From the NCBI RefSeq assembly GCF_015265475.1, contig NZ_CP054493.1, positions 1,116,001 through 1,180,000 of the forward strand: a DNA stretch of 64,000 bases, written 5' to 3'. Shown piece by piece: positions 9,302 through 17,401 of this stretch. Both the position numbers and the translations under genes were made by a program. The stretch is from Candidatus Sulfurimonas marisnigri. GTDB taxonomy: Bacteria; Campylobacterota; Campylobacteria; Campylobacterales; Sulfurimonadaceae. The notes under the pieces are model-generated. The model was not told the origin of the DNA and did not search any database. It was given only the letters and a program-made list of their open reading frames with translations. How positions within the stretch are numbered: position 1 is the first letter of the stretch; every line of letters begins with the position of its first letter.

Positions 9302-11908
9302 ATGTTAACTAAGATAGTTTTACTAAATTGTGCAAAATATGAACAAGGGATTATTACGATAAATGATGTAGAGTCCATTCAAATTGTAGGTAGAAACAAT
9401 TTAGGAAAAACGACATTAATTAGTGTACTTAATTTCCTATATTTACCAAGTCAAAAAGATTGGAACTTTGATCATACCCCAAAAGAGACATTAAACTTTT
9501 ATTTTAAAAAGCTTGATAAAAATTATATACTTTTTGAAATATATAAAGATGGGTATTTTTGTATCTTGATGAAAAGAGGTTTAAACAATGACCTTGAATA
9601 CTATAAGATAGACTCATCCTATGATGAGATAAAAGATAAAATTATACAGAACTCTAAACTGTTAAAATTTGAGTCAATCCAAGAAAACTTACTGGGAAAT
9701 ATCTCTAAACTTGACAATAAAAAATACAAAACTCTTTTATATGGGCACTCTAAACGAGATAAGACGGTACTGTGGTTAAAAGAAAATAAACAAAACGTAT
9801 TTAGTAGGGTGTATAGGTATCTGTTAGATATAACCCAGATAGATAATTATGCAGTAAAAGAATCACTTTTAGTATCTGATAATAGAGAGAAAATAAAAAG
9901 AGAATTTACAAATATAGATAACGACAATATTCAAAGTATGCAAAAGCAACAAAGAGTGATAGAAAGATTAAAAAATATTAAAGAAGAGTTTACTTATTTT
10001 AAAAATATTGTCAGTGAATTTATCGTGAAAAGTTCTGTTCTTGTACAGAGCTACTCTGATTTTTTATCTCTATATCAAGCTGAAAAGAAAGAGTTAGAAG
10101 ATATTGTTTTATCATCCTCACGTATAATAGAACATATTGAAAAAGAAAAAATCCTGCCACTAAAAAACAATATAGAAAAGATTGGTATTGAGAAAGGAAC
10201 AATAGAATCAGACTTGAAACACCAAAGTATAAGTCTTGATAAAGAACTTAAAACTAAAGAGAAAATTTTAAAGTATGATGACATTGGTTTACTTAGAATA
10301 GCACAAGAAAATTTGAACAGTGAAATGGATAAAAAGAAGTATGATTTAGAGCAAATAAAACAAGAGAACTACACACTTGAGATGATTGATGGTTTAATAA
10401 ATAGTACAAAAATTAAACAAGTAAAGCTATCGAAACAAATAGAAAACTATGAGAATTTACTTATACATCATATATCAGAAGATGTAGATGCTAAACGAAT
10501 AATTAGTAGTGTTTTATCAAAAGATGTTCTTGAATTAGACAAGAGAAATATCATAGAGATTGTTAGAAGTATAAGTGATGGCTCTCTAAAACTTTTTGAT
10601 GGTGAGATTGATATATCGAGTATAAAAGCAGTTGATTTCATTACAATAGAAAGCTTAATGCAAGAGTTGAAACAAGTCGAGTTATCGATAGAAAAATATG
10701 CAAAAGTTAAAAATAATATTGAAAACTATAATGGCATCAAAGCAGAGATACAGAGACTAGAGAAAGAAATTTCTCTAATTGTAAATCAAATCAAAGAGAT
10801 AAGTACGCTTCCTGATATACTGAATAAAATCACTTCTCTCGAAGAAGATGGCAAAAGTTTAACTTTAAGACTATCAGAAATAACATCTAAAGCAGATGAA
10901 AACAAGCAAAATTTGGAAGCAGCAGAGTTATTGGTTCAAAATGAACAAGACAAAGAACAAATATCAAAAGAAAGATTAGCTGTATTAAATGCATATCACA
11001 TGAATTTTAAAGATGAGTTAGAAGAATTAGAAAACATAAACATAGAGAACAGCTCTGATAAAACAATTGATGAGTTGGCTGAAGAGATAAAAACTCTTAG
11101 AAAAGAACTAAATAAACTAAATGATGCTAAAAATAGCACCTTTCGTGATTTAAAACATATTTTACAAAAAGAGCATGCTATAGAGAATGATTTTATAAAA
11201 GAAGTGGAAGAGGAAATTGACACTATTAAAGATAAAGAAAATACTGTTTCGGAACTTATTCAAAATATTACTAATGAAATCAGTGCCCCAACTAAAACTT
11301 TTTTAAGAGAGTTGGAAGATTTTGAAAAGTACATTGTTTCTGCTAACACAGCATTTAAAAAATACAAAGTTTCAAATATTCAAACTATTGAGATTAAATT
11401 AGTTAAAAATGAAAATATAATTTATGATTTAAAACAGATTGCAGATATCAAGAAGGATGATCTCTTTGACTTTGATGAAAATAAAACTTCTAGTTATGAG
11501 GAACAAATTAATATTTTAAAAGGCTATATTAGTAAATCAAAAGTATTTACACTTTCGGACTTGTTTGATGTCGCGTTTGTCATAAATGGAAAAGTAGCTA
11601 ATTTAAACAAGCAGATAGAGTCAACAGGTACAGATAAAATTTTGAAGATAATGCTTTTTATCCTTATAATTAAAAATATAATCATTCAGGATGAAGATAA
11701 CAAGCTTGTAGTGTATGTGGATGAGCTTAGTGCAGTTGATGATGACAATAGTGCTGAATTAATTAGAATATGTAAAGAAAATAACTTAATACCTATTTTT
11801 GCCAGTCCCGATAAGAAAATAAATATTCAAAAGTATTATGACCTACAAGAGTTGAGTAACGGTCAGATAGTTGTGGATGAGAATAGGGCGATATTATGGG
11901 AAAAGTAG
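9302..11908 (+). CDS. Short SMC/MksB-like (JetC-like) ATPase
   Basis: An 868-residue SMC-type protein. Walker A GRNNLGKT is at residues 30-37. A long Glu/Lys/Leu coiled-coil region runs from about 210 to 740 with an interruption that could be a hinge. The C-terminal head has ESTGTDK (about 773-779) where a signature motif is expected and Walker B LVVYVDELSAVDDD (about 802-815). The Walker B and GTDK features resemble MukB/MksB/JetC more than SbcC or Rad50. JetC/MksB proteins are usually longer than 1000 aa, so the arms are short. It is the first gene of a four-gene operon with a Toprim protein and two small partners, and has an AAAGGGAG site. I infer a loop-extruding ATPase of a Wadjet-like system; exact type unknown. 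Confidence 0.72.
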   Translation: MLTKIVLLNCAKYEQGIITINDVESIQIVGRNNLGKTTLISVLNFLYLPSQKDWNFDHTPKETLNFYFKKLDKNYILFEIYKDGYFCILMKRGLNNDLEYYKIDSSYDEIKDKIIQNSKLLKFESIQENLLGNISKLDNKKYKTLLYGHSKRDKTVLWLKENKQNVFSRVYRYLLDITQIDNYAVKESLLVSDNREKIKREFTNIDNDNIQSMQKQQRVIERLKNIKEEFTYFKNIVSEFIVKSSVLVQSYSDFLSLYQAEKKELEDIVLSSSRIIEHIEKEKILPLKNNIEKIGIEKGTIESDLKHQSISLDKELKTKEKILKYDDIGLLRIAQENLNSEMDKKKYDLEQIKQENYTLEMIDGLINSTKIKQVKLSKQIENYENLLIHHISEDVDAKRIISSVLSKDVLELDKRNIIEIVRSISDGSLKLFDGEIDISSIKAVDFITIESLMQELKQVELSIEKYAKVKNNIENYNGIKAEIQRLEKEISLIVNQIKEISTLPDILNKITSLEEDGKSLTLRLSEITSKADENKQNLEAAELLVQNEQDKEQISKERLAVLNAYHMNFKDELEELENINIENSSDKTIDELAEEIKTLRKELNKLNDAKNSTFRDLKHILQKEHAIENDFIKEVEEEIDTIKDKENTVSELIQNITNEISAPTKTFLRELEDFEKYIVSANTAFKKYKVSNIQTIEIKLVKNENIIYDLKQIADIKKDDLFDFDENKTSSYEEQINILKGYISKSKVFTLSDLFDVAFVINGKVANLNKQIESTGTDKILKIMLFILIIKNIIIQDEDNKLVVYVDELSAVDDDNSAELIRICKENNLIPIFASPDKKINIQKYYDLQELSNGQIVVDENRAILWEK

Positions 11909-12696
11909 AATTTAATTTTTATAACAATTTACAATTAAATGGAAGAGCCGCCAATAAGATTCCAAAAGTTGTAGCATCTTCATCTGAATTCCATGTTTTA
12001 TTGGAAGCTAAAATTATTAATAAAGTTCATAGTGGACGAGGGTACTATTATGAAGTATCTAAGCAGGATAAATTTGATGCTTTTTATAATAAGAAATATC
12101 CAAGGGATAATATTGAAGTTATGACAGAAGTTGATAATCAGTTAAAGTACAGAGACACTAAAGCAACTGGATTAAAAAAAGATAGAGTTATATTCATACG
12201 AGGTACTCAAAAAATCACACTTAACGACAGGGAGTTGGATCTAAAGCATGCAACACAAGATTTTAATATATTTAGTGCAGTTTTTCAAACACTAAAAGCT
12301 AGCAAAATATGTTTTGTAGAAAATTTACAGCCTTTTTTAGAGGTTGAGAAGATCTTAGGCGATAAGTACACTTATATACATTTTTATGGTCGATTGCCTA
12401 GAAAAGAGGTGCTGTTAAATATAGAATGCGATGAATATTTACACTTTGGAGATTATGATTTTTTAGGTCTAAATGAATTTTTAAAAGCAAAAGAGGTGTT
12501 TGCTAAGTGTGAAATTTATATTCCAGATAATTACGACATGCTTTATAATGAGTTTTCTAGGAAAAGGGAAGCAAAAGATACAATTTATGAAAAAGTAAAG
12601 AACTCTACGATTAGTGAGGTGGTGAGAATAAGAGAGCAATTGAATAAACATAACCGTTTTTTAGAACAGCAAGTTGTTATAAGTGAAACAGTATGA
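11896..12696 (+). CDS. Compact JetD/MksG-like Toprim nuclease
   Basis: A 266-residue protein overlapping the SMC gene by 13 bases. The first ~100 residues look like winged-helix DNA-binding segments. The second half fits a topoisomerase VI A/JetD-type Toprim fold: KICFVENLQPFLEVEKI with Glu142, then YLHFGDYDFLGLNEFL with Asp186 and Asp188. A C-terminal IREQLNKHNRFLEQQ helix resembles the end of DUF2220/JetD proteins. In Wadjet systems JetD is the subunit that cuts the plasmid. This one is shorter than the roughly 380-residue JetD I know of, so the N-terminal arm domain is reduced. The next gene starts within its stop codon (ATGA). Confidence 0.7.
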   Translation: MGKVEFNFYNNLQLNGRAANKIPKVVASSSEFHVLLEAKIINKVHSGRGYYYEVSKQDKFDAFYNKKYPRDNIEVMTEVDNQLKYRDTKATGLKKDRVIFIRGTQKITLNDRELDLKHATQDFNIFSAVFQTLKASKICFVENLQPFLEVEKILGDKYTYIHFYGRLPRKEVLLNIECDEYLHFGDYDFLGLNEFLKAKEVFAKCEIYIPDNYDMLYNEFSRKREAKDTIYEKVKNSTISEVVRIREQLNKHNRFLEQQVVISETV

Positions 12697-13865
12697 ATGA
12701 ACCAGTACAAATTCTTGCTTTTGTTAGTAATTTTTTCAACGAAATAAAAGTAATTTATAAACTAGAAAAAGAGTATGGATCCATCACACATTCTCAGCTA
12801 AAAACTATATTTGATCGAGACTCGACAATAGATAAACTTTTTGAATATGACATTTTAGAAGAGATGGTTGATGAATCTATAAAGATAAAAGAGGTTTGGT
12901 ACACGTTAATTGAGAGTTTGTTAGATGAAACATCGCTTGATATGCCAGAGCAAATATCTAAGTATCATCTTTCATTAACTGAGTTGTACACAAAGTTAAA
13001 GAGCTCAAAAAGTAAAAATGAAGTTATAGAGTATACAAAATCGTTAGATAAAGAGATAAGTAAATTTGAGAGCCAACTCAAAAGAAATATTAAAAAACTA
13101 ATAGAAGAAACAAGATACATCAAAGTTAATAGTGATAAATTAAACTATAAACAAAAGATGAAAAAAGCTTCTGAATTATCTAGTTTATATCTTGAGCCAT
13201 TTAATATTATTATGCAAAACCATAGCGACTCACTTATGTCTATCATTGCAGATATAAGTGAAGAAGCGAATAAGCAGCGGTTTTTAAATACTGACATTAT
13301 TGTGCAAAGACTATATACAAAAGTTTATACAGCTTTTTGTAGAGTAGAGCGTGAAGTTCAGAATAATAATCGGCTGTTGATTAACGAGGTAGGACCGCTT
13401 TTAGAGAGGATAAAGTCTGAGAGTGTTCTATTGAGTGGTTTTAGTTTATTTCTTCGAAATAATAAAAAGTATGAAGTGCCCAAACTATTACAAAAAACAA
13501 ATAACAAAGTCTATTTTAAAGATGCTATTTGGGATGCTAAAGATATATGGGACGGGTATTACGAGATACAAGAAGATGTTGTCATGCAGAGTATTGAAAC
13601 CGTAAAGAAAGAATGGATGTACGATGAAACAAAATATCTTAAGAAGCTGGAGGAAGCACTACCGGTAAATAATTTTTATAATTGGATCTATACTGAGTTA
13701 ACACAAGAGTTAGAGATGGTTGACTCTAAGATGTTTCTTCAGCTATCTAAGTTAATACATAATAGAAAAATCGAAGCCACATATGCTGATAACGAGAGAG
13801 AAAAAATAAGATTAGAAGATAAAATAATGAATGTGCCAATAGTGGGCATAAAAAAGGTATTGTAA
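12693..13865 (+). CDS. Probable kleisin-like (JetA/MksF-like) subunit
   Basis: A 390-residue, mostly helical protein with no enzyme motif. The N-terminal ~90 residues look like a winged-helix pair, followed by Lys/Glu-rich helices (about 100-240) and a short basic C-terminal tail. Position and architecture fit the kleisin of an SMC complex (JetA/MksF/MukF), which bridges the ATPase heads. I see no diagnostic signature, so the call leans on context: it overlaps the Toprim gene by 4 bases and is coupled by TAATG to the next gene. It could instead be an unrelated accessory protein of the same complex. Confidence 0.55.
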   Translation: MNEPVQILAFVSNFFNEIKVIYKLEKEYGSITHSQLKTIFDRDSTIDKLFEYDILEEMVDESIKIKEVWYTLIESLLDETSLDMPEQISKYHLSLTELYTKLKSSKSKNEVIEYTKSLDKEISKFESQLKRNIKKLIEETRYIKVNSDKLNYKQKMKKASELSSLYLEPFNIIMQNHSDSLMSIIADISEEANKQRFLNTDIIVQRLYTKVYTAFCRVEREVQNNNRLLINEVGPLLERIKSESVLLSGFSLFLRNNKKYEVPKLLQKTNNKVYFKDAIWDAKDIWDGYYEIQEDVVMQSIETVKKEWMYDETKYLKKLEEALPVNNFYNWIYTELTQELEMVDSKMFLQLSKLIHNRKIEATYADNEREKIRLEDKIMNVPIVGIKKVL

Positions 13866-14371
13866 TGAATGTTAATAATAGTTTTGTTTACCCTGAGAAA
13901 CATTTTGAGATAGTTAAAAATTTGCTAAACGGTAAGTTCATTCTACATAATGAAGAGTTGTTTGAAGTTATAAGTGATAACTTAGAGTTTTACATTGATT
14001 TTTTCCAAAAATCCTATGATTATGAGTTAGTAAAAAACACAGAAATTATCTATGTTATTTCAAGTATCACGAGTGAAAAGTTTTCTAGAAATATTATGTT
14101 GGTTTTAGCAGTTATATCTTGGGAGTTTAATAGAGAAGGTAAAAATATATATACAGAATTAGACAATAAGCATACTATTAGAAGTATAGAAGAACTTATT
14201 AAAAAATCAAGTTTTAAAGATAGCTGTAGAGGGATTAACATAGATAAACTATTTAAAGATGCTGCATCTAGAAATTTAGTGTTGATTCTTGATAATGAGA
14301 AAAGTATCAAGTTTACGAATGCTATAAATATATTTTTAGAGGCAGCTAAAGAGATCGCAGAACTAGAATAG
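13865..14371 (+). CDS. Probable KITE-like (JetB/MksE-like) subunit
   Basis: A 168-residue helical protein whose ATG overlaps the previous stop by one base. Size, predicted winged-helix content (IRSIEELIKKSSFKD and SRNLVLILDNEKSIKFT look like helix and beta-wing stretches) and position next to the kleisin-like gene suggest the KITE subunit (JetB/MksE/MukE). That subunit dimerises on the kleisin. No family signature is conclusive. It is the last coupled gene of the operon; 136 bases follow before the next gene. Confidence 0.52.
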   Translation: MNVNNSFVYPEKHFEIVKNLLNGKFILHNEELFEVISDNLEFYIDFFQKSYDYELVKNTEIIYVISSITSEKFSRNIMLVLAVISWEFNREGKNIYTELDNKHTIRSIEELIKKSSFKDSCRGINIDKLFKDAASRNLVLILDNEKSIKFTNAINIFLEAAKEIAELE

Positions 14372-14507
14372 ATATGCTTTAAATCCATTAATACTGCTTC
14401 ATTAATATTTTTTTTAAAAGTGCCTTTAGCTTCAATTGACTTTTCAGTATTAGTATGCTTACTAGAGTTTTTTTTAGATAAAATAATATAAATACAATGG
14501 AGATAAT

Positions 14508-15161
14508 ATGGAAAACAATCGAACAAAGATGGATGATGCATTTGAAATGATAGAGAAAATGGAGGAAAAATTTGAAAGCATGAACGTGCATTCTTTGCTA
14601 GTTGTAGTTGGACAGACTTTACACGATACAATGGATTATAGTAGACTTTTTAATAGTTTCAACAGTTATATGCAATTTAAAAATCTTTATCTCGATTCTA
14701 AATCAAGCACTTTAGAAGAAGATTTAGACAATGAGGCTGAAACAGAGGATAAGATGATGAATGAAATATATAATCAAATGCTCTCTCATAGGCGAGAAAT
14801 AGAAAAAACTCAAATGATAAATGTACAACAAATTTTAAGATTACAGGATATGGCTAGACGAGCACTTGAGTTTGCAGTTGAAAAATCAAAAACAAAAGCT
14901 GAGTTGCTACAGTGTGCTAAATATATAGAGTTTGAAATTGATGATAAAGATTGGGCTAATGAAATAAGAAAAAAAGCATATGCTAAAAACTGGAGTCCAT
15001 CAAATAGTGAAAGTTCAGATACAAATAATCCAGTGAAACCTAGTAGCGATTTTGAAAGTTTTATAAACGAAAATGAACTTGACTTAATGAAACATTTTAG
15101 TACTAAACGACCTGCTGCATATGAAGAGTTTTTAAAAGAAGAAGCTGAAAAAGACAACTAA
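14508..15161 (+). CDS. Uncharacterised acidic helical protein between SMC operon and integrase
   Basis: A 217-residue protein I do not recognise. It is rich in Glu, Lys, Met and Ser. It has an N-terminal amphipathic helix (MIEKMEEKFESM), a mid-region of probable coiled coil (about 75-125), a Ser/Asn-rich linker (about 160-175) and a charged tail ending in LKEEAEKDN. There is no signal peptide or membrane segment. A GGAGATAAT site precedes the ATG. It follows the SMC operon by 136 bases in the same direction and ends 18 bases before the stop of the convergent integrase, so it is an island cargo gene. It might be an accessory or regulator of the SMC system, but nothing in its sequence proves that. 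Confidence 0.6.
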   Translation: MENNRTKMDDAFEMIEKMEEKFESMNVHSLLVVVGQTLHDTMDYSRLFNSFNSYMQFKNLYLDSKSSTLEEDLDNEAETEDKMMNEIYNQMLSHRREIEKTQMINVQQILRLQDMARRALEFAVEKSKTKAELLQCAKYIEFEIDDKDWANEIRKKAYAKNWSPSNSESSDTNNPVKPSSDFESFINENELDLMKHFSTKRPAAYEEFLKEEAEKDN

Positions 15162-15167
15162 AATATA

Positions 15168-15195
15168 GGAGATGAGAGCTTACTTCATCATCTCT
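15168..15195 (+). terminator. Possible terminator between convergent genes
   Basis: GGAGATGA (15168-15175) can pair with TCATCTCT (15188-15195) around a 12-base loop, followed by an AT-rich run. It lies just after the helical-protein stop and inside the 3' end of the convergent integrase gene. Modest stem, so tentative. Confidence 0.3.
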
Positions 15196-16466
15196 ATAAT
15201 TTTATATAGTTTTTCATCTGAAGCATTAGGGTATAGTTTTTTTAATGTTTCATATTCAGTCTCAATTATTTCAACATCTATAGCATCATTTGATGTGCCT
15301 ATAACAGCTGTAAAAGTGTTTTGAGCTTCTATTGCTTGTTCTGTATTGTCATTAAGATAGTTTGCTTGTGTAGTACTTAGCAGTTTATGAGAGAGCATTT
15401 TAGAAACAGCATAGATATCTGCACCATTTCGTAGTGCCACAACTGCAACCATTGAGCGAAGATCATGCATAACCATATTGCTAACACCAATGCTTTCCAT
15501 GGCAAGTCTCCAATGATAATGTACTGATATTGCTTTTAAATCAAAAATTTTACCAGTAGTGGTTTTTTGTATCTTTATAGCATTTAGAAGTAGGGGAGTT
15601 AAGGCATAAGTGACTTCTGTGTTAGTTTTGGTATTTTCTTTAGGCAGTCTAAAAGATCCATAAGGGTATTGCTCTGTCTTTTTATAGTTAATATGGGAAT
15701 GTTCCATCAGCATGGTTTCATTTACTCTTCTACCGCTGAGTAGAAATGTAAATACACCTCTAGCTATTGGATGCTTATACTCCAATAATGTTTTAGCAAT
15801 GAGCTTGGCTTGTTCATCATCACCACTAAATTTTTGTTTAGGCTCTATTTTTGGCAATATGATTTTTTTCCAATTTAGAGTTACATCATTTGTATCTAGC
15901 AATGGTTTTAGTACGGCTTTAACTATAGTGATTGTTTTAGGCTTTTTCCCTTTGTTAATCATCTCATTAATAAGGTTTTGAATGTCATCTTCAGTGATTT
16001 CGTCAATGATTTTATTATCAAGTTTTTTGATTGAAGCATTGTAGGAACCGTTATACATTTTAACAGTACTAGAACTAACCTCAATGGCTTTACGAGCTAT
16101 CCAAGCAGCATATACAGATTTGAACTTTCTATCTTTAGTATCTATCTTTGGAATAATCTTCTTTTCAATTTTCAAGGTACCTTTAGATTTAAGAGTATTT
16201 TTCATCTCTTCACGCTTACCAAGTAATGATCCAACAGCTTTAGCAATACTGGTACCTTTAGCAATTGTAAACGTTTCCTTGCCTCTAGCTCTTTTGTGAT
16301 TATGCATTGCTTCCACAGCTACTTCAATCTTGTAACTTCTATTTGGTGGTTTCGTTTCATTATCTTTAGTATATTTGATTTCATTGTCATTAACTAAAAT
16401 ATACATTCCAGAAGCTGTTCCATTATTTAGTTTGATTTTTACTGGCTTATGCTCTAAAACGCCCAT
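15180..16466 (-). CDS. Tyrosine recombinase/phage-type integrase
   Basis: Site-specific recombinase that would integrate or excise the island. Counting from the ATG at 16466 (428 aa) the catalytic set is visible: Arg247 in SGRRVNE, a Lys in LPKEN, HDLR with His334 and Arg337, LSHK with His360 and nucleophile Tyr370 in ANYLND. The middle (about 110-200) is a SAM-like core-binding domain. The first ~100 residues are basic and could bind arm sites. I prefer this ATG to the upstream GTG at 16475 because an AAAAGGTG site sits 8 bases before it. It is convergent with the island genes and marks the right edge of the mobile segment. Confidence 0.93.
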   Translation of the reverse strand: MGVLEHKPVKIKLNNGTASGMYILVNDNEIKYTKDNETKPPNRSYKIEVAVEAMHNHKRARGKETFTIAKGTSIAKAVGSLLGKREEMKNTLKSKGTLKIEKKIIPKIDTKDRKFKSVYAAWIARKAIEVSSSTVKMYNGSYNASIKKLDNKIIDEITEDDIQNLINEMINKGKKPKTITIVKAVLKPLLDTNDVTLNWKKIILPKIEPKQKFSGDDEQAKLIAKTLLEYKHPIARGVFTFLLSGRRVNETMLMEHSHINYKKTEQYPYGSFRLPKENTKTNTEVTYALTPLLLNAIKIQKTTTGKIFDLKAISVHYHWRLAMESIGVSNMVMHDLRSMVAVVALRNGADIYAVSKMLSHKLLSTTQANYLNDNTEQAIEAQNTFTAVIGTSNDAIDVEIIETEYETLKKLYPNASDEKLYKIIEMMK

Positions 16467-16484
16467 AAATAGCACCTTTTTTTT

Positions 16485-16528
16485 AAATCCCTACTTTTTA
16501 CTAAAAACTACAAAAAAAGTAGGGATTT
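16485..16528. repeat. Perfect 15-bp inverted repeat upstream of the integrase
   Basis: AAATCCCTACTTTTT at 16485-16499 is repeated exactly in reverse complement at 16514-16528, with 14 bases between. It begins 18 bases before the integrase ATG. It could be an attachment core, a recombinase or excisionase binding site, or a leader hairpin. On the plus strand it is followed by a short T-run, so an intrinsic terminator protecting the integrase from outside transcription is also possible. Confidence 0.7.
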
Positions 16529-16634
16529 TTATAGTTATATGTAAATTATTATATCTAGTTGTAGTTAATAAGATTTTCTAAACATGCTAAAATAGGGGTG
16601 TTTGTGGATAGTTGTAGCTAGATGTAACTATGTT

Positions 16635-17291
16635 CTACAGGCAACTCTTTATAGTTTTTAAATCATTTAGTGCAATTTTTTTATCATCAGGATTTCTAAG
16701 TAAATGGTTCGGATGGTAAATTGGGATTAGCTTATACTCTTTGAAGTCAATAACATGTCCTCTTACACTTTGAAAATTTTCATTCTCAGATGTAACTTTA
16801 GCATAAGCATCTTTACCTAAGGTTACAATGATTTTTGGTTTAACAAACTCTATTTGTGAGAATAGATGGTCTTTACATGAATCCCACTCAGAATTTGATG
16901 GAGTGTTTGAGTTCAGAGGTTTACACTTTATCGCATGGGTAAAATAAACATCTTCAGTTTTTAATTTCAAAACATTTTCTATCATATTTGTTAATATTTC
17001 ACCTGAACGGCCGGTGTAATAAGAATTTGTACTATCTTCATTTAGTGAAACGCTATAGTCTATTATCATAATATCAGCATTTTGGTTTCCAAAACCACTC
17101 ATACTCTGTGATCTTGATTTACTTAAATCACATAGATGACATGTAGATATGTTTTTTGTTAATTCATTAAGGTTAGAAGGCTTTTCATTTGAACTTTTAT
17201 GGTTGACAGAAAATGGATCACTATATTCAAAGCCAAGAGCTTTTAGTCGATATAGATTTTGAAGAAGAAGTAGATTTTGAAAAGACTTCAA
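16635..17291 (-). CDS. Uracil-DNA glycosylase, family 4-like with Fe-S cysteines
   Basis: Removes uracil from DNA in base excision repair. Four cysteines are placed as in iron-sulfur UDGs: Cys51 and Cys54 (CHLC), Cys123 (IKCKP) and Cys139. The active-site loop YHPNHLLRNP (192-201) and the TGRSGEIL segment fit the UDG superfamily. The usual family 4 motif A, GEAPG, is replaced by DYSVSLNED, so the catalytic residue is shifted or changed. The start is a TTG with an AAAGG site; no ATG lies nearby. It is the first gene right of the recombinase and is divergent from the GGDEF-EAL gene. Confidence 0.85.
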   Translation of the reverse strand: MKSFQNLLLLQNLYRLKALGFEYSDPFSVNHKSSNEKPSNLNELTKNISTCHLCDLSKSRSQSMSGFGNQNADIMIIDYSVSLNEDSTNSYYTGRSGEILTNMIENVLKLKTEDVYFTHAIKCKPLNSNTPSNSEWDSCKDHLFSQIEFVKPKIIVTLGKDAYAKVTSENENFQSVRGHVIDFKEYKLIPIYHPNHLLRNPDDKKIALNDLKTIKSCL

Positions 17292-17401
17292 ATAGTAACC
17301 TTTATATTATTAAAATATCAATGTGAGTATATTTAAAATGTGGTTAAAATCTACTTTATATTTTTTAGGTAGAATGGCAGAAAGAATTTTTGGAGTGTAA
17401 T

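Noticed and set aside
14375-14500. Minus-strand frame reading KSIEAKGTFKKNINEA, which looked protein-like
   Set aside because: It runs straight into the antisense of the KITE-like gene with no start signal or stop in place, so I treat it as chance or, at most, a tiny decayed fragment.
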